Shown: positions 9,147-18,808, numbered from the stretch's first letter. The stretch: 64,000 bases of DNA from Comamonadaceae bacterium OS-4 (GCA_027924025.1 AP026970.1:1634501-1698500), one strand, 5' to 3'. Numbers and translations are program-made. Notes: a model not told the origin generated them from the letters alone.

Positions 9147-10070
9147 ATGGTTGGTATGCGTAGTTTGTGGTTTGGTGTTGCGGGTGCCGTGGTACTGGTG
9201 GTGGCGGGATGTGGCTCCAAGCCCATTACCCGTGCGCCTGTGGAAGATCGCTCCAGCCAAGCACCGCAACAAACGGTGAGCACCGACCCGCGCACCCAGG
9301 CGGTCAAGCAGCCTCCCGGTTTTGAGAATGCAGGCAAACCGGGCTATTACACCGTCAAGCCCGGCGATACGCTGATTCGTATTGGCTTGGAAAGCGGCCA
9401 AAGTCATAAAGACATTGCACGCTGGAACGCGCTGGACAACCCCAACAAAATTGAAGTGGGCCAGGTACTGCGGATCGTGCAGCCGGTAGCGGTGGCAGAA
9501 GCTGCAGGTACCAAGCCGGTGGTTAGCGGTAGCAGCACCGTGACGGCGTTGCCGCCCGCCAGTGGGCAGTCTTCGGCGGCGAGTGCGCCGGCCAAAGCGG
9601 CCTCTGCCACCACCGCAGCAGCAAGTGCACCGGCCAAGGCAGCCTCTGCTCCTGCCAGTGCGCCTGCGGTCGCGGCGGTTAGCCCCGCTACCGCGAGCGA
9701 CGATGCAGTCGCTTGGATGTGGCCGGGCAATGGCGCGGTGTTAGCTGGCTTCGATGATGTCAAGAACAAGGGCTTGGACATCGGCGGGAGTGCCGGTGAC
9801 CCCGTTTTGGCAGCGGGTGAGGGGAAAGTCGTGTACGCCGGTGCCGGATTGCGTGGCTATGGCAACCTGATCATCCTCAAGCACAACAACACCTTCTTGA
9901 CGGCCTATGCCCATAACCAGACCTTGCTGGTCAAAGAAGACCAGACGGTCAAAAAAGGCCAAAAGATCGCCGAAATGGGCAGCACCGATGCAGATCGCGT
10001 CAAGTTGCATTTCGAGGTTCGCCGCCAAGGCAAACCGGTGGATCCGATGAAATACCTGCCCGCCCGCTAG
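9147..10070 (+). CDS. nlpD: NlpD-like lipoprotein (LysM plus degenerate LytM/M23)
   Basis: An outer-membrane lipoprotein expected to activate periplasmic amidases during cell separation. Residues 1-22 form a lipoprotein signal with lipobox VAGC. A LysM domain (YYTVKPGDTLIRIGLE) begins near residue 67. A low-complexity linker with repeated SAPAKAAS units follows, then a C-terminal M23 domain. In that domain the first metal-binding His is replaced (NKGLDIGG instead of HxGxD), while LHFEVR remains, so peptidase activity is unlikely, as in E. coli NlpD. An in-frame ATG at 9156 is an alternative start. The gene after it is rlmD, not rpoS (see findings). Confidence 0.92.
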   Translation: MVGMRSLWFGVAGAVVLVVAGCGSKPITRAPVEDRSSQAPQQTVSTDPRTQAVKQPPGFENAGKPGYYTVKPGDTLIRIGLESGQSHKDIARWNALDNPNKIEVGQVLRIVQPVAVAEAAGTKPVVSGSSTVTALPPASGQSSAASAPAKAASATTAAASAPAKAASAPASAPAVAAVSPATASDDAVAWMWPGNGAVLAGFDDVKNKGLDIGGSAGDPVLAAGEGKVVYAGAGLRGYGNLIILKHNNTFLTAYAHNQTLLVKEDQTVKKGQKIAEMGSTDADRVKLHFEVRRQGKPVDPMKYLPAR

Positions 10071-10087
10071 GTAGCGGAGGTTTTTTT
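10064..10087 (+). terminator. Weak terminator overlapping the nlpD stop
   Basis: A short stem CCGCT/AGCGG with a 4-base loop spans the TAG stop of nlpD and is followed by AGG and seven T. Short stem, so moderate confidence. Confidence 0.45.
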
Positions 10088-10164
10088 CTATCGGTTACGC
10101 AGCCCTCCGCGCGATCGATACGGAGTTTTGGATGGGATGCAGTCTGACCTGAGACAATTCAGGG

Positions 10165-11634
10165 ATGACTGACGAACACAACAACGACACAGCGGCAACG
10201 CCGCAGCTGCCTGACGGCTGGCTGGCAGTGAAATCTCTAGACCTCGAAGCCCAGGGGGTCGCCCACCGACCCGACGGCAAGGTGGTGTTTATTGAAGGGG
10301 CGCTCCCATTCGAGGTGGTGAGTGCCCAAATGCACCGCAGCAAGGCCAGTTTCGAGAAGGGCACTCTGACCGAGATCCACATCGAGTCTTCCCAGCGGGT
10401 ACAGCCGGCCTGCCCGCATTTCGGTCTGCATGAAGGGGCCTGTGGCGGCTGCAAGATGCAGCACTTGCACGTGGGGGCCCAAGTGGCCGTTAAGCAACGT
10501 GTATTGGAAGACAACCTGCATCACATCGGCAAACTCAAGCCGGACAATGTAGTGCGGCCTATCGAGGGGCCCTCGTGGGGCTACCGCTACCGGGGTCGTC
10601 TGTCCGTGCGATTTGTGCGGAAAAAGGGTGCGGTACTGATCGGCTTCCATGAGCGCAAGAGCCGCTATGTGGCGGATATGAAGGTCTGCCACGTGCTGGC
10701 GCCCAGGGTCAGCGCGATGCTGATGCCTTTGCGTCAGCTGATCGAATCCATGGACGCAGTAGAAACCATTCCGCAACTAGAGCTCGCGATGGGCGACATC
10801 AGCGACCAGCAAGACAATCAGGCAGGCGTTATCGCCTTGGTCCTGCGCCATATGGAGCCGCTGTCGGAGGCTGACAAAGCCCGCCTGCGGGCCTTTGCAG
10901 CGACCCAGGCGGGTTTGCAATGGTGGTTACAGCCCAAAGGCCCTGAAACTATTCACCGCCTTGACGAGTTGCCGGGGTATGAAACGGGAGAGTTGGCCTA
11001 CAGCCTGCCTGACTTTGGCATCACCATGCCGTTCCGCCCGACCGACTTCACGCAGGTCAACCCGCACATCAACCGGGTGCTGGTCTCAAGGGCGCTGGGT
11101 CTCTTGCAGGTGGAGAAGACAGAACGGGTGATTGACTGGTTCTGCGGCTTGGGCAACTTCACCTTGCCACTGGCCACCCAAGCGCGCGAAGTGTTGGGTA
11201 TTGAAGGGGCTGAAGCCCTGGTGGCCCGCTCGCGTGAAAATCTGGTCTTTAACTCCAAGCGAAAAGCGGCTGCAGCCCCTGCGGAATCGACGCTCGCTGC
11301 TACTGAATTTGTAGCGCGCAATCTGTTTGAAATGACACCTGAACTGTTGATTGCAGATGGCTCTGCCGACAAGTGGCTGATTGACCCGCCGCGTGAGGGT
11401 GCCTATGCACTGGTACAGGCCTTGGCTGCCCTGTGCCAGCAGCCCGAGCTGCGCAAGGGCTGGACACCGCCTAAGCGAATTGTGTATGTGAGCTGCGCGC
11501 CTGCCACTTTGGCCCGGGACGCTGGAGTACTGGTCAATGAGGCCGGTTACACCTGCTCCAAAGCCGGAGTCGTGAACATGTTCCCCCACACAGCGCACGT
11601 GGAGAGCATCGCGGTGTTTGAACGGAAAGACTGA
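10165..11634 (+). CDS. rlmD: 23S rRNA (uracil-1939 C5)-methyltransferase RlmD
   Basis: A SAM-dependent methyltransferase with a 4Fe-4S cluster that modifies U1939 of 23S rRNA. The 489-residue protein has an N-terminal TRAM-like region ([23 protein letters not shown]), the cluster motif with cysteines in [14 protein letters not shown] (about 78-91), a SAM-binding segment ([16 protein letters not shown] near 326) and the catalytic cysteine region [13 protein letters not shown] near 455. Length is slightly above the usual 430-470. It stands where rpoS often lies in relatives. Confidence 0.95.
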   Translation: MTDEHNNDTAATPQLPDGWLAVKSLDLEAQGVAHRPDGKVVFIEGALPFEVVSAQMHRSKASFEKGTLTEIHIESSQRVQPACPHFGLHEGACGGCKMQHLHVGAQVAVKQRVLEDNLHHIGKLKPDNVVRPIEGPSWGYRYRGRLSVRFVRKKGAVLIGFHERKSRYVADMKVCHVLAPRVSAMLMPLRQLIESMDAVETIPQLELAMGDISDQQDNQAGVIALVLRHMEPLSEADKARLRAFAATQAGLQWWLQPKGPETIHRLDELPGYETGELAYSLPDFGITMPFRPTDFTQVNPHINRVLVSRALGLLQVEKTERVIDWFCGLGNFTLPLATQAREVLGIEGAEALVARSRENLVFNSKRKAAAAPAESTLAATEFVARNLFEMTPELLIADGSADKWLIDPPREGAYALVQALAALCQQPELRKGWTPPKRIVYVSCAPATLARDAGVLVNEAGYTCSKAGVVNMFPHTAHVESIAVFERKD

Positions 11635-11645
11635 GGCAGGGGAAC

Positions 11646-12020
11646 TTAGTGCTCCCCTTTGGCTTTAGATTTGGTTTTGGCCTTCGGCTCATCCTCTTTC
11701 TCAGTGATCACGGCCTCCGCTGGCGGTGGAGGCGGTGGTGGCGGTTTCAAACCCTGGGGTGCGACACCTTCGATTTTGTTTTCGCGCATATAGAGATCCA
11801 TCTCTTTCCAGCCGTTAAAAATGGCGGATTTGGATGCTTTCTCGTTGAGCGAATAGCAGTCTTCAATGCTGCGCAGCCCGTGCCGGCAGGCGCTGCCGAT
11901 GGCTTTGGCCTCCGCTTCGCGTTGCGCGATCTTCGGGTCGGCCATTGCTGCCTGAATGGATTGCAAATCGCAACCTGAGAGCAGCAAGGGGAGTAGCAAC
12001 AGAAGAGGGCGTAGTGTCAT
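11646..12020 (-). CDS. Small predicted lipoprotein, function unknown
   Basis: A 124-residue protein with a lipoprotein signal (lipobox LLSGC, acylated Cys17). The mature part has a conserved-looking core with two cysteines (GSACRHGLRSIEDCYSLN near 42-59), then a run of eight prolines and a basic tail (KAKTKSKAKGEH). I do not recognise a named family; the polyproline run would need EF-P, which fits an EarP-type organism. It converges on rlmD and follows the terminator of the BI-1 gene. Confidence 0.75.
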   Translation of the reverse strand: MTLRPLLLLLPLLLSGCDLQSIQAAMADPKIAQREAEAKAIGSACRHGLRSIEDCYSLNEKASKSAIFNGWKEMDLYMRENKIEGVAPQGLKPPPPPPPPAEAVITEKEDEPKAKTKSKAKGEH

Positions 12021-12075
12021 AAGGCGGATGAAGTGCTACTGGTGTTATCGGCAATCCGGTGTTGATATTGACAAC

Positions 12076-12101
12076 AAAAAAGGCCCCTGAGGGCCTTTTT
12101 T
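12076..12101 (-). terminator. Terminator of the BI-1 family gene
   Basis: Stem AAGGCCC/GGGCCTT with a 4-base loop, flanked by A-runs on the left and T-runs on the right, so it can act in both directions. On the minus strand it lies about 40 bases past the stop of the gene at 12139. Confidence 0.85.
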
Positions 12102-12138
12102 GGGGTGCGAGTGCTGCCATATGCGGCAGCTACCCCAC

Positions 12139-12834
12139 TTAGTCGCGGTCGCCGCCGAAAATGCCGAGCAAAGCTAACAGGTTTTGGAACACGTTCACGA
12201 TGTTCAGGTACAGGCTCAAGGTCGCGGTGATGTAGTTGGTTTCGCCACCGTCCACAATGCGCTTCACGTCGTACAGCATCCAGAAACTGAAGATGCCGAT
12301 GGCTGCCATGGACAAGGCCATCATGCCGGCAGTAGAGCCCACGAAGGCGTTGACCAAGCCACCCACAATCAGCACGATGGTGCCGACGAACAGCCATTTG
12401 CCCATCCCGCTCAGGTCGCGCTTGATCACGGTGGCCAAGCTGGCCATGGCGAAGAACACACCCGCGGTGCCGGCAAATGCCGTCATGATGAGTTGAGGGC
12501 CATTGCTAAAGCCCAAGGTCCGCTGGATCAGGGGAGACATCATCAGCCCCATGAAAAACGTAAAGCCCAGCAGCACCGGGACGCCGGCGGCAGAGTTCTT
12601 GGTCTTTTCAATCGCGAAAATGAAGCCGAAAGCGATTGCCATGAAGAGCAGGAAGCCCAGCATGCCACTGAAAATAGGGCCGAGGTTCATCGCCACGCCC
12701 ACCCAAGCGCCCACCACGGTGGGAACCATGCTCAGTGAGAGCAGCCAATACGTGTTGCGCAGTACTTTGTTGCGTTGCGCGCTTGATGCGCCATAGCCCA
12801 GGCTCTGGCCAAAGGTTGTAGTGCGATCGGTCAT
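12139..12834 (-). CDS. Bax inhibitor-1/YccA family membrane protein
   Basis: A 231-residue integral membrane protein with seven hydrophobic segments, of the BI-1/YccA family (TMBIM). E. coli YccA modulates the FtsH protease; other members leak calcium. Seen: an N-terminal polar stretch, then LRNTYWLLSLSMVPTVVGAW, and near the C-terminus LYDVKRIVDGGE and TLSLYLNIVNVFQNLLALLG, typical of the family. The ATG at 12834 is preceded by GGAG. Its role here is inferred only from the family. Confidence 0.9.
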   Translation of the reverse strand: MTDRTTTFGQSLGYGASSAQRNKVLRNTYWLLSLSMVPTVVGAWVGVAMNLGPIFSGMLGFLLFMAIAFGFIFAIEKTKNSAAGVPVLLGFTFFMGLMMSPLIQRTLGFSNGPQLIMTAFAGTAGVFFAMASLATVIKRDLSGMGKWLFVGTIVLIVGGLVNAFVGSTAGMMALSMAAIGIFSFWMLYDVKRIVDGGETNYITATLSLYLNIVNVFQNLLALLGIFGGDRD

Positions 12835-13041
12835 GGTGTAACTCCAGTTGTTAACTGCCTGAGTCGCGCAGATGCACGGTTACCGCAAGCAGTGCAAACA
12901 TTCTAGGCCTTTGGGTGGCCGCCCCCACGCTTTGTATGCTTATTCTTGTCGATTCGGGTGAGAGTGATCTGCGCGCGCGGGGTAAAAGGACTCCGCGTTT
13001 GGTTATGCTCAGAGCTTTCATCATTACCACCTGAATACCCC

Positions 13042-13449
13042 ATGAAAACCAAAGCCGTTCTCGAATTTGCCGACGTCTCCGCCATCGCCGCTGCCGCTCA
13101 GGCTGAAGCTGCGAAACACAGCTGGGCCGTGAGTATTGCCATCGTGGACGATGGCGGTCATTTGTTGTCATTCCAGCGCCTGGATGGGGCGGCTCCCATC
13201 TCTTCCCATATTGCACCCGGAAAGGCCCGCACCGCCGCTTTGGGACGCCGTGAGAGCAAAGTGTATGAAGACATGATCAACGGCGGCCGCGTGTCCTTTT
13301 TGAGCGCGCCCAACCTCGATGCCCTGTTGGAAGGCGGCGTGCCGATCATGAAGGACGGCCAATGCCTGGGCGCGGTGGGTGTGAGCGGCGTGAAGTCTAA
13401 CGAAGACGCCCAGATCGCCAAAGCCGGTATTGCCGCCATCGGTCTGTAA
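13042..13449 (+). CDS. GlcG/HbpS-family haem-binding protein (DUF336)
   Basis: A 135-residue GlcG/HbpS-type domain. Members include extracellular haem-degrading HbpS of Streptomyces and GlcG of glycolate operons; no signal peptide is visible here, so it is probably cytoplasmic. Seen: SIAIVDDGGHLLSFQRLDGA (residues 35-54) and GGVPIMKDGQCLGAVGVSG near 96-114, the family signatures. The frame is open upstream but the ATG at 13042 gives the usual start and length. It sits at the edge of the iron region and could bind haem, which is inference. Confidence 0.88.
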   Translation: MKTKAVLEFADVSAIAAAAQAEAAKHSWAVSIAIVDDGGHLLSFQRLDGAAPISSHIAPGKARTAALGRRESKVYEDMINGGRVSFLSAPNLDALLEGGVPIMKDGQCLGAVGVSGVKSNEDAQIAKAGIAAIGL

Positions 13450-13460
13450 GCCGATCGGTT

Positions 13461-13477
13461 GCTATTAAAAAAATAGC
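13461..13477 (+). repeat. Dispersed palindromic repeat, copy 1 (partial)
   Basis: GCTATT and AATAGC arms separated by A residues match the left hairpin of the repeat family seen elsewhere in the window (for example 36174-36223). It adjoins the terminator of the GlcG-like gene. Confidence 0.55.
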
Positions 13478-13516
13478 GGGTGGCGCACGTTCTGTGTGCG
13501 CTACCCGCTTTTTTTA
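13475..13516 (+). terminator. Strong terminator after the GlcG/HbpS gene
   Basis: A 14-bp stem (13475-13488 with 13496-13509, one mismatch) is followed by a T-run. Its arms start inside a copy of the dispersed repeat. It also faces the hemP stop and may serve both strands. Confidence 0.9.
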
Positions 13517-13527
13517 TGGTGATGCCG

Positions 13528-13749
13528 CTATTTTGTCAGAATCAGTTTGCCTGCTTTCGTGGTTTGCAGGCGGTAGCGCTGGCCGTTGTATTCAATGTCC
13601 ACACTTTGGCGCTCGCCGAGCAGTGTGCTCGCCTTGACAACCCGGTTGCCGCCGCTATCGATCGGCTTGGAGGCGCGGCGAAGCTCTCCGGCCCCCGCCG
13701 CGCTGGGCATGGGGGCAAGGGTGCCGGGCAATGATTGAAGGGATTCCAT
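13528..13749 (-). CDS. hemP: Haemin uptake protein HemP
   Basis: A 73-residue protein whose C-terminal half matches HemP/HmuP: STLLGERQSVDIEYNGQRYR then LQTTKAGKLILTK. HmuP in Bradyrhizobium and Burkholderia acts as a regulator or co-activator of haem uptake genes. It is the last gene of a leftward run receptor-piuC-tonB-exbB-exbD-hemP, 24 bases after exbD. No haem receptor is present in the window, so its partner may be the TonB system itself or a distant locus. Confidence 0.88.
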   Translation of the reverse strand: MESLQSLPGTLAPMPSAAGAGELRRASKPIDSGGNRVVKASTLLGERQSVDIEYNGQRYRLQTTKAGKLILTK

Positions 13750-13773
13750 AGGTCAAGTTGATGCGTGTCGCGC

Positions 13774-14196
13774 TCAACGTGTTGGCTCGGAGATGAACCC
13801 GATTTTCCGCAGCCCCGCCTGTTGAGCGGACGCCATGGCTTGTGCCACGAATTCATAGCGCACGGCTTTGTCCCCGCGGATATGCAATGCCGGTTGCGGA
13901 TCTTTGGCGGCCTCCGCTTGCAGTACCCCGCTCAGGGCATCGCTGGCGACCAGCGATTGGTTCAGAAAATAAGCGCCTTGCGCGTCCACACTCAGTTGCA
14001 GTGTTTCCGGCTTGACTTGCTCTGGCTGGCTCGTGGCGGTTGGCAGCTCTATATTGACAGCGTGTTTCATCACCGGCACGGTAATGATGAAGATGATGAG
14101 CAGCACCAACATCACATCGACCAGCGGTGTCATGTTGATCTCGTTCATGACCTCGGCGTCGCTGTCTGAGCCAGCGTCTTGCATTCCAAATGACAT
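13774..14196 (-). CDS. exbD: Biopolymer transport protein ExbD
   Basis: The 140-residue subunit of the TonB-ExbB-ExbD motor that uses the proton gradient to energise outer-membrane receptors. It has the typical N-terminal MNEINMTPLVDVMLVLLIIF, whose aspartate (about residue 27) is the proton-translocating residue in the single membrane helix, followed by a periplasmic domain. It lies 18 bases after exbB in the same direction. Confidence 0.95.
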   Translation of the reverse strand: MSFGMQDAGSDSDAEVMNEINMTPLVDVMLVLLIIFIITVPVMKHAVNIELPTATSQPEQVKPETLQLSVDAQGAYFLNQSLVASDALSGVLQAEAAKDPQPALHIRGDKAVRYEFVAQAMASAQQAGLRKIGFISEPTR

Positions 14197-14214
14197 GGGG
14201 TCTGCTCGGGCGGA

Positions 14215-14934
14215 TCAGGCTTTTTTCATGGCGACAACTTTGCTGTCACCGCTTTGGACGTGGGGCACCCGTGCGCCTGTCACAAAGTAGGCGTGCAAAT
14301 CGTGGGCGAAACGGTTGAGCTTGGTCAGGATGGACTTGTTGCCACGCACCAGCGCGTTGTAGCCCAGCACTGCCGGGATGGCCACAGCCAAACCCAAGGC
14401 GGTCATGATCAGCGCCTCGCCGATCGGGCCGGCGACCTTGTCGATAGTGGCTTGGCCGGAGGCGCCAATGCCCATAAGTGCGTGGTAAATGCCCCAAACG
14501 GTTCCAAACAATCCCACGAAAGGTGCCGTCGAGCCGACCGACGCCAACACGGCCAAGCCGCTTTGGAAGCGCGCGGTGCTGTCATCAATGCTGTTGCGCA
14601 GGGCGCGGCTGATCCAGTCGCTGATGTCCAGGGCGTCATGCAATTGGGTTTGGGTGTGGCGGTGGTGGGCGGTGGCCTCTTGCCCGGAGCGCGCCAATTG
14701 AACGAACGGGTTGTCGACCGGGTTTCCTAGGGTCGTCATGCCGGATTCAAAGTCAGCGCTGTGCCAGAAGCTTTCGGTGCGGCCTGCCAGCGACTTGAAT
14801 TTGAAGATGTCGAGGGCCTTGATCAGGATCACGATCCATGACGCCAAGGACATGCCGAGCAGCAGAATTGCCACCGATTTGGTGACCCAGTCGCCTTGGT
14901 TCCAGAGGGTGATGAGGCCGAGTTGAGATTCCAT
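14215..14934 (-). CDS. exbB: Biopolymer transport protein ExbB (MotA/TolQ/ExbB family)
   Basis: The pentameric channel subunit of the TonB motor, 239 residues with three membrane helices. Seen: an N-terminal helix (TKSVAILLLGMSLASWIVIL), then a cytoplasmic region, and the conserved pair of helices with APFVGLFGTVWGIYHALMG and GEALIMTALGLAVAIPAVLG. The frame is open to 15057, but the family start MESQLGLI at 14934 with a GGAG upstream is preferred. It is between tonB and exbD. Confidence 0.95.
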   Translation of the reverse strand: MESQLGLITLWNQGDWVTKSVAILLLGMSLASWIVILIKALDIFKFKSLAGRTESFWHSADFESGMTTLGNPVDNPFVQLARSGQEATAHHRHTQTQLHDALDISDWISRALRNSIDDSTARFQSGLAVLASVGSTAPFVGLFGTVWGIYHALMGIGASGQATIDKVAGPIGEALIMTALGLAVAIPAVLGYNALVRGNKSILTKLNRFAHDLHAYFVTGARVPHVQSGDSKVVAMKKA

Positions 14935-14980
14935 AAATAACTCCGAAGAAAAACGAATTGAATAAAAGACAAAGAGTGGA

Positions 14981-15712
14981 CTAGCGTGTGAGCTGCCAGT
15001 TAAGGGGTACGTCAAACCACATGCCCTGTGCGACACCAGCGCGCTTGCCCGGTGCATAGCGCCATTTCAGAGCGGTCTCTACCGAGGCTTGATCCAAGCG
15101 GTCAAATCCGCTGCTTTGCTTGACACTGGCTTGGCTGGGTTGCCCGTCAGCATCGATAAATACCCTCACCACGACGCGGCCTTGCTCACCCAAACGCTTG
15201 CTGATTGCGGGGTAGGCAGGCTTGGTGTTGTTGAGGTAATCGGCATCGCTGGAGGGCAATTCGATCTTTGGCGGAGCCGGTGGTGCGGGCGGGGCTGCAG
15301 GTGCGTTGCTACTGCCAGTGGCATTGCTTTGGGTAGCTGCCGTTGCTGCAGGGGTTGCCGCTGACGGTGCCGGTGTATTGGCAGAAGGGGCAATCGCCAA
15401 AGGCGTGGGCGTGGGTTGGGGCGTCACTATTGGGGTGGGTGCGGGCACCGGCGGTGTCGGTTGTTTGGTGGTGACTGTTTTGGTGGGTGTTTTGGGCTGT
15501 GGGGTGGCACGCGGTGCGGGTGGCGGCGATGCGGGCGTTACAAACTCCACTAGGATTTCGGCGGGTACCACCACCTCTACGACGCGCTTGAGCAAGCCAC
15601 TTTGAACGGCCCACAAAACGGCCACGTGGAAAGCAACCACCGTCACGACAATGCTGGTGTTACGACTGAAAGTGGGCAATGCGCCAAAACGCGGAAGTGC
15701 AAAAGTAGACAT
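14981..15712 (-). CDS. tonB: Energy transducer TonB
   Basis: The protein spans the periplasm and opens TonB-dependent receptors. Its 243 residues comprise an N-terminal membrane anchor with a conserved-type His (TSIVVTVVAFHVAVLWAV), a Pro/Thr/Ala-rich spacer (about 60-155), and a C-terminal TonB domain (PAYPAISKRLGEQGRVVVRV; the YP motif is present) ending with the hydrophobic strand DVPLNWQLTR. It lies 43 bases after piuC and 46 before exbB, suggesting one operon. Confidence 0.95.
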   Translation of the reverse strand: MSTFALPRFGALPTFSRNTSIVVTVVAFHVAVLWAVQSGLLKRVVEVVVPAEILVEFVTPASPPPAPRATPQPKTPTKTVTTKQPTPPVPAPTPIVTPQPTPTPLAIAPSANTPAPSAATPAATAATQSNATGSSNAPAAPPAPPAPPKIELPSSDADYLNNTKPAYPAISKRLGEQGRVVVRVFIDADGQPSQASVKQSSGFDRLDQASVETALKWRYAPGKRAGVAQGMWFDVPLNWQLTR

Positions 15713-15755
15713 AGGCAGTAAAAATCATCAAGGGCGTTGAGCGTGGTCAGCGGCC

Positions 15756-16439
15756 TCAGGTGTCGGCCCACATGCGCAGCATGTTGTGGTAGACGCCCGT
15801 GAGTGCTGTGGTTTCTTCCGAATCACCGTGCCGGCGACGCATGGCCAGCAAGTTCATGTCGAGCTCGTACAACATGCGGCGTTGCTCGTCGCTGCGAACC
15901 AGGCTCTCAATCCAGAAAAAGCAGGCGATACGGTGCCCGCGGGTCACGGGTTTGACCTGGTGCAGGCTGGTGCCGGGGTAGAGCACTGCATGACCCGCCG
16001 GCAGCTTGACGGTCTTTTCGCCGTAGGTGTCGGCGATCGTGAGTTCGCCTCCGTCATAGTCTTCAGGGTCATTGAGGAACACGGTGCACGACACATCCGT
16101 TCGCAATCGCTGCCCGTTGCCGGGTATGTAGCGAATGGCGCCATCGATGTGGTTGCCGTAAAAGTTACTGTCGCCCCCGTACCGGTTGACACGGGGTGGA
16201 AATACTTTTTTGGGCAGTGCCGCAGAAAAGAAGGTGGTGTTGCGGTCCAGACCCCGCAGCACCAGTTCGCGGATGCTGCGGGCAATGTCACCCTCGTGGT
16301 CCAGTTGCTCGTTGTTTTTGACCTGCCTGGCCAACTCACCGGTGCCTTTGCGCCCATCCGTCCACGGAGCCTCCTTCAACAGGTGCTGGGCATGGGCGAC
16401 CTCGTCAGAGGTCAGCAGATCGGGCAGGTGCAAAAGCAT
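15756..16439 (-). CDS. piuC: PKHD-type Fe(II)/2-oxoglutarate hydroxylase (PiuC/YbiX)
   Basis: A 227-residue Fe(II)- and 2-oxoglutarate-dependent oxygenase of the PiuC/YbiX group, regularly found beside Fiu/PiuA-type siderophore receptors; its substrate is thought to relate to iron-siderophore processing. Seen: [16 protein letters not shown], where HxD supplies two iron ligands, and [19 protein letters not shown] with the distal His and the Arg that binds 2-oxoglutarate. The open frame extends upstream into the receptor's strand, but the family start MLLHLPDLL at 16439 is chosen. It follows the receptor by 29 bases. Confidence 0.93.
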   Translation of the reverse strand: MLLHLPDLLTSDEVAHAQHLLKEAPWTDGRKGTGELARQVKNNEQLDHEGDIARSIRELVLRGLDRNTTFFSAALPKKVFPPRVNRYGGDSNFYGNHIDGAIRYIPGNGQRLRTDVSCTVFLNDPEDYDGGELTIADTYGEKTVKLPAGHAVLYPGTSLHQVKPVTRGHRIACFFWIESLVRSDEQRRMLYELDMNLLAMRRRHGDSEETTALTGVYHNMLRMWADT

Positions 16440-16468
16440 GTCGGTGGTTGGCAGGTAAGGGCGCTGGC

Positions 16469-18682
16469 TTAGAACTTGAGGTTCAAAGTGGCTTGCAAAT
16501 TCCGGCCGGGGCCGGGTGTGTAGAAGGTCGTGTACAGACCATCTGCGTACAACTTGTCCAGTGCGTTGGTCAGGTTGACTTTGAGCACTACTTTTTCGTT
16601 GAACTTGTACTCGCCCATCAAGTCGAGGGTGGCGTAGCCGGGTGCAACGACACCGGGGTTGGTAGCGGGCGTTTGCTCGCCGCGGAAGTTCACGCCGGTA
16701 CCCAAGCGCAGTTCCGGGGTGAACTGGTAGGTCGTCCACACGGTGCCGCTATGGATAGGCGTCAAGCCGGGGCGCTCGCCTTCGCGTGCGCCGTTGGCGG
16801 TCGAGTTCGACACATCGATCATCGCGTCAGGCATCCACATGTAGGAGCCGTAAATCTCCCACTTGCTTGTCAGCATGCCGCTGAAGTCGACCTCAATGCC
16901 ACTCGCATGGCGCTTGCCCGACAGCAGCATCTGGGTAGCTGCAGAGTCCGGGTCTGTGTTGCGTTCGTTGAACTTGGTGGAGTGGAAGAGCGCCAGCCGG
17001 GTGGTGTATCGCTTGTCCGCCGAGTCCAGTTTGGCCCCGATTTCGAAATTGCGGCTTTGCTCAGGCGGTGTATTCTGGCTGGTGGTTGTGTAAGAGTAGG
17101 TATCCGCCGAGGTGTTGAACGATGTGCCCCAAGAGATGTGGTACGACGCCAGTTCGTTGGGCTGATACAGGGCGCCCACACGTTGGCTCCAGTCGTTCAC
17201 CGTTTGCTCGTAACTACCTGTTCTCAGGCCGGCAGCGCTCTCAGTGATGTAGTTGCCGCGCATCCGGTCAAAGCGCAAGCCGCCCAGCACTTTCCAATGC
17301 TCTGCCACCTGGACCAAATCCATGGCGTATACCCCGAGGTTGTCGGCTTGGAACGCACTGGAGCGCGAGACTACGCGAGCGGACTCGTCGATGGAAGCAC
17401 CATCATTCGGGGTTGCGGCAATGGTCGAGGGGCGGGTAGCGCCTCCTGTCACGCGGAACACATTCTTATTTTCTTGGGCGAGGTCAACACCGGTAAACAC
17501 TTCATGTTTGAGGCCGAACGCCGAGAACTTTTTTGTGTAATCCGTTTGCAGATACACCGAGTTCAGATCCTGGATCTTGTTTTGAGCGCCTCGGGTCAAA
17601 ACGGTGGCATCCGAATAGTTGTTGATGCCGGTGCCTGTGGCGTAGTTCCAGAGGGTGGCGCGCTGGTCGCGGGTGTAAACGCCTCGGCGCACCGAGGTTT
17701 TTAGTTCGCTTTCGTCCTCAAATCGATGGGTGTGGCTAGCGGTGATGTAATCCGCATTGCCCTTGTTGTAATCGCTGGCCATGCCGTAATAGCTTTGCGG
17801 AGCGATGGCGGTATTCAGGCCAGCCGTGGTGGCTGCTGCGGTGGAGGTGGGGCGGATCCAACGCACGCCGTAGTTGATCCCGTTGTCATTGTCCAGCGAC
17901 ATGAATCCCACCGAAAACTCGTCTTTGGTGCCGATGCCCCAGCGGTAGTTGGCTGCGATACCGCGTTTGTCGATGCTGCTGCCTGCGGCGTTGTTGTCCG
18001 CTTTGGTGACCATGGCATTGATACGCAGGCCCGAGTCTTCACCGGTTTGGATGTTGAAATCGCCTGTCACCCGGCGGTAGTTGTACATGCCGACGGTAGT
18101 GCTGATTTCATGGTCGTCAATGGCACGACCTTGCTTGCTGCTTTGGTTGACAGCGCCCCCGGTGGAGCCGCGGCCGAACAGCATGGATGCGGAGCCGCGC
18201 AGCAATTCGATTTTGTCGCTGTTGAAGGTGTCGCGGTCGTAGAACGCGGGGTCGCGCATGCCGTCTACAAAAATGTCGCCGGTCGTGGCGAGCGAAAAGC
18301 CGCGCAGGCGAATATCTTCTTCACCACCCTCTGCCGCCAGGAAGGTGACGCCGGCGGTGTTGTGCAGCACGTCTTTCAGGGTGTCGAGGTTGCGGTCGTC
18401 CACCAGCTTTTCAGTCACCACAGTGATGGACTGGGGAATATCGCGCAGCTCTTGTTTGCCTTTTCCGATTGATGTGGTGGTGGCACGCACAGAGTCTTTG
18501 CCCTGTGCCTCTTCGGCCTTTTCGGTGATCGTGACGGGTTTGAGTGTTTTGACAGCTTCCGCCCCGGTGTCTTGGGCTACCGCAGAAAAAGATCCGGCCA
18601 GCAGCATCGCGCCCAAAGGGAGCAAGGTCGCAGGGTTGGCCGCCAAGGGCGTCGGGGAAGGGAAGGGGCGAGTAGTGGGCAT
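16469..18682 (-). CDS. TonB-dependent siderophore receptor (Fiu/PiuA-like)
   Basis: An outer-membrane beta-barrel receptor of 737 residues. Seen: signal peptide ending near AVAQ, a TonB-box-like segment ([10 protein letters not shown]), the plug domain ([55 protein letters not shown]) and a C-terminal strand ending in F (LQATLNLKF). With PiuC next door it resembles catecholate receptors Fiu or PiuA; the ligand is inferred. An upstream TTG at 18700 could start it, but the ATG at 18682 precedes a good signal peptide. I saw no convincing Fur box right upstream, so it may be read from the bfd promoter. Confidence 0.93.
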   Translation of the reverse strand: MPTTRPFPSPTPLAANPATLLPLGAMLLAGSFSAVAQDTGAEAVKTLKPVTITEKAEEAQGKDSVRATTTSIGKGKQELRDIPQSITVVTEKLVDDRNLDTLKDVLHNTAGVTFLAAEGGEEDIRLRGFSLATTGDIFVDGMRDPAFYDRDTFNSDKIELLRGSASMLFGRGSTGGAVNQSSKQGRAIDDHEISTTVGMYNYRRVTGDFNIQTGEDSGLRINAMVTKADNNAAGSSIDKRGIAANYRWGIGTKDEFSVGFMSLDNDNGINYGVRWIRPTSTAAATTAGLNTAIAPQSYYGMASDYNKGNADYITASHTHRFEDESELKTSVRRGVYTRDQRATLWNYATGTGINNYSDATVLTRGAQNKIQDLNSVYLQTDYTKKFSAFGLKHEVFTGVDLAQENKNVFRVTGGATRPSTIAATPNDGASIDESARVVSRSSAFQADNLGVYAMDLVQVAEHWKVLGGLRFDRMRGNYITESAAGLRTGSYEQTVNDWSQRVGALYQPNELASYHISWGTSFNTSADTYSYTTTSQNTPPEQSRNFEIGAKLDSADKRYTTRLALFHSTKFNERNTDPDSAATQMLLSGKRHASGIEVDFSGMLTSKWEIYGSYMWMPDAMIDVSNSTANGAREGERPGLTPIHSGTVWTTYQFTPELRLGTGVNFRGEQTPATNPGVVAPGYATLDLMGEYKFNEKVVLKVNLTNALDKLYADGLYTTFYTPGPGRNLQATLNLKF

Positions 18683-18808
18683 AGCGCTCTCAACGTTCAA
18701 TGAAAAGAATTTGCTGGCTATGTCTCCCCCCGGCAGTACGGTCTTGGACGTGGCTTGCTAACGAGTCAACTAAACAAGAAGCATTCCTGTTTGGTTTTAA
18801 AAAATGAC

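Noticed and set aside
11298-11321. Repeat-like GCTACTGAATTTGTAGCGCGC in rlmD
   Set aside because: Arms are imperfect, no tail follows, and the encoded [10 protein letters not shown] is expected RlmD sequence.
16448-17704. A 418-codon plus-strand frame
   Set aside because: Antisense to the TonB-dependent receptor, whose barrel and plug motifs are clear.
18683-18808. Fur box directly before the siderophore receptor
   Set aside because: AATGAAAAGAATTTG has only a weak half-match; not good enough to annotate.
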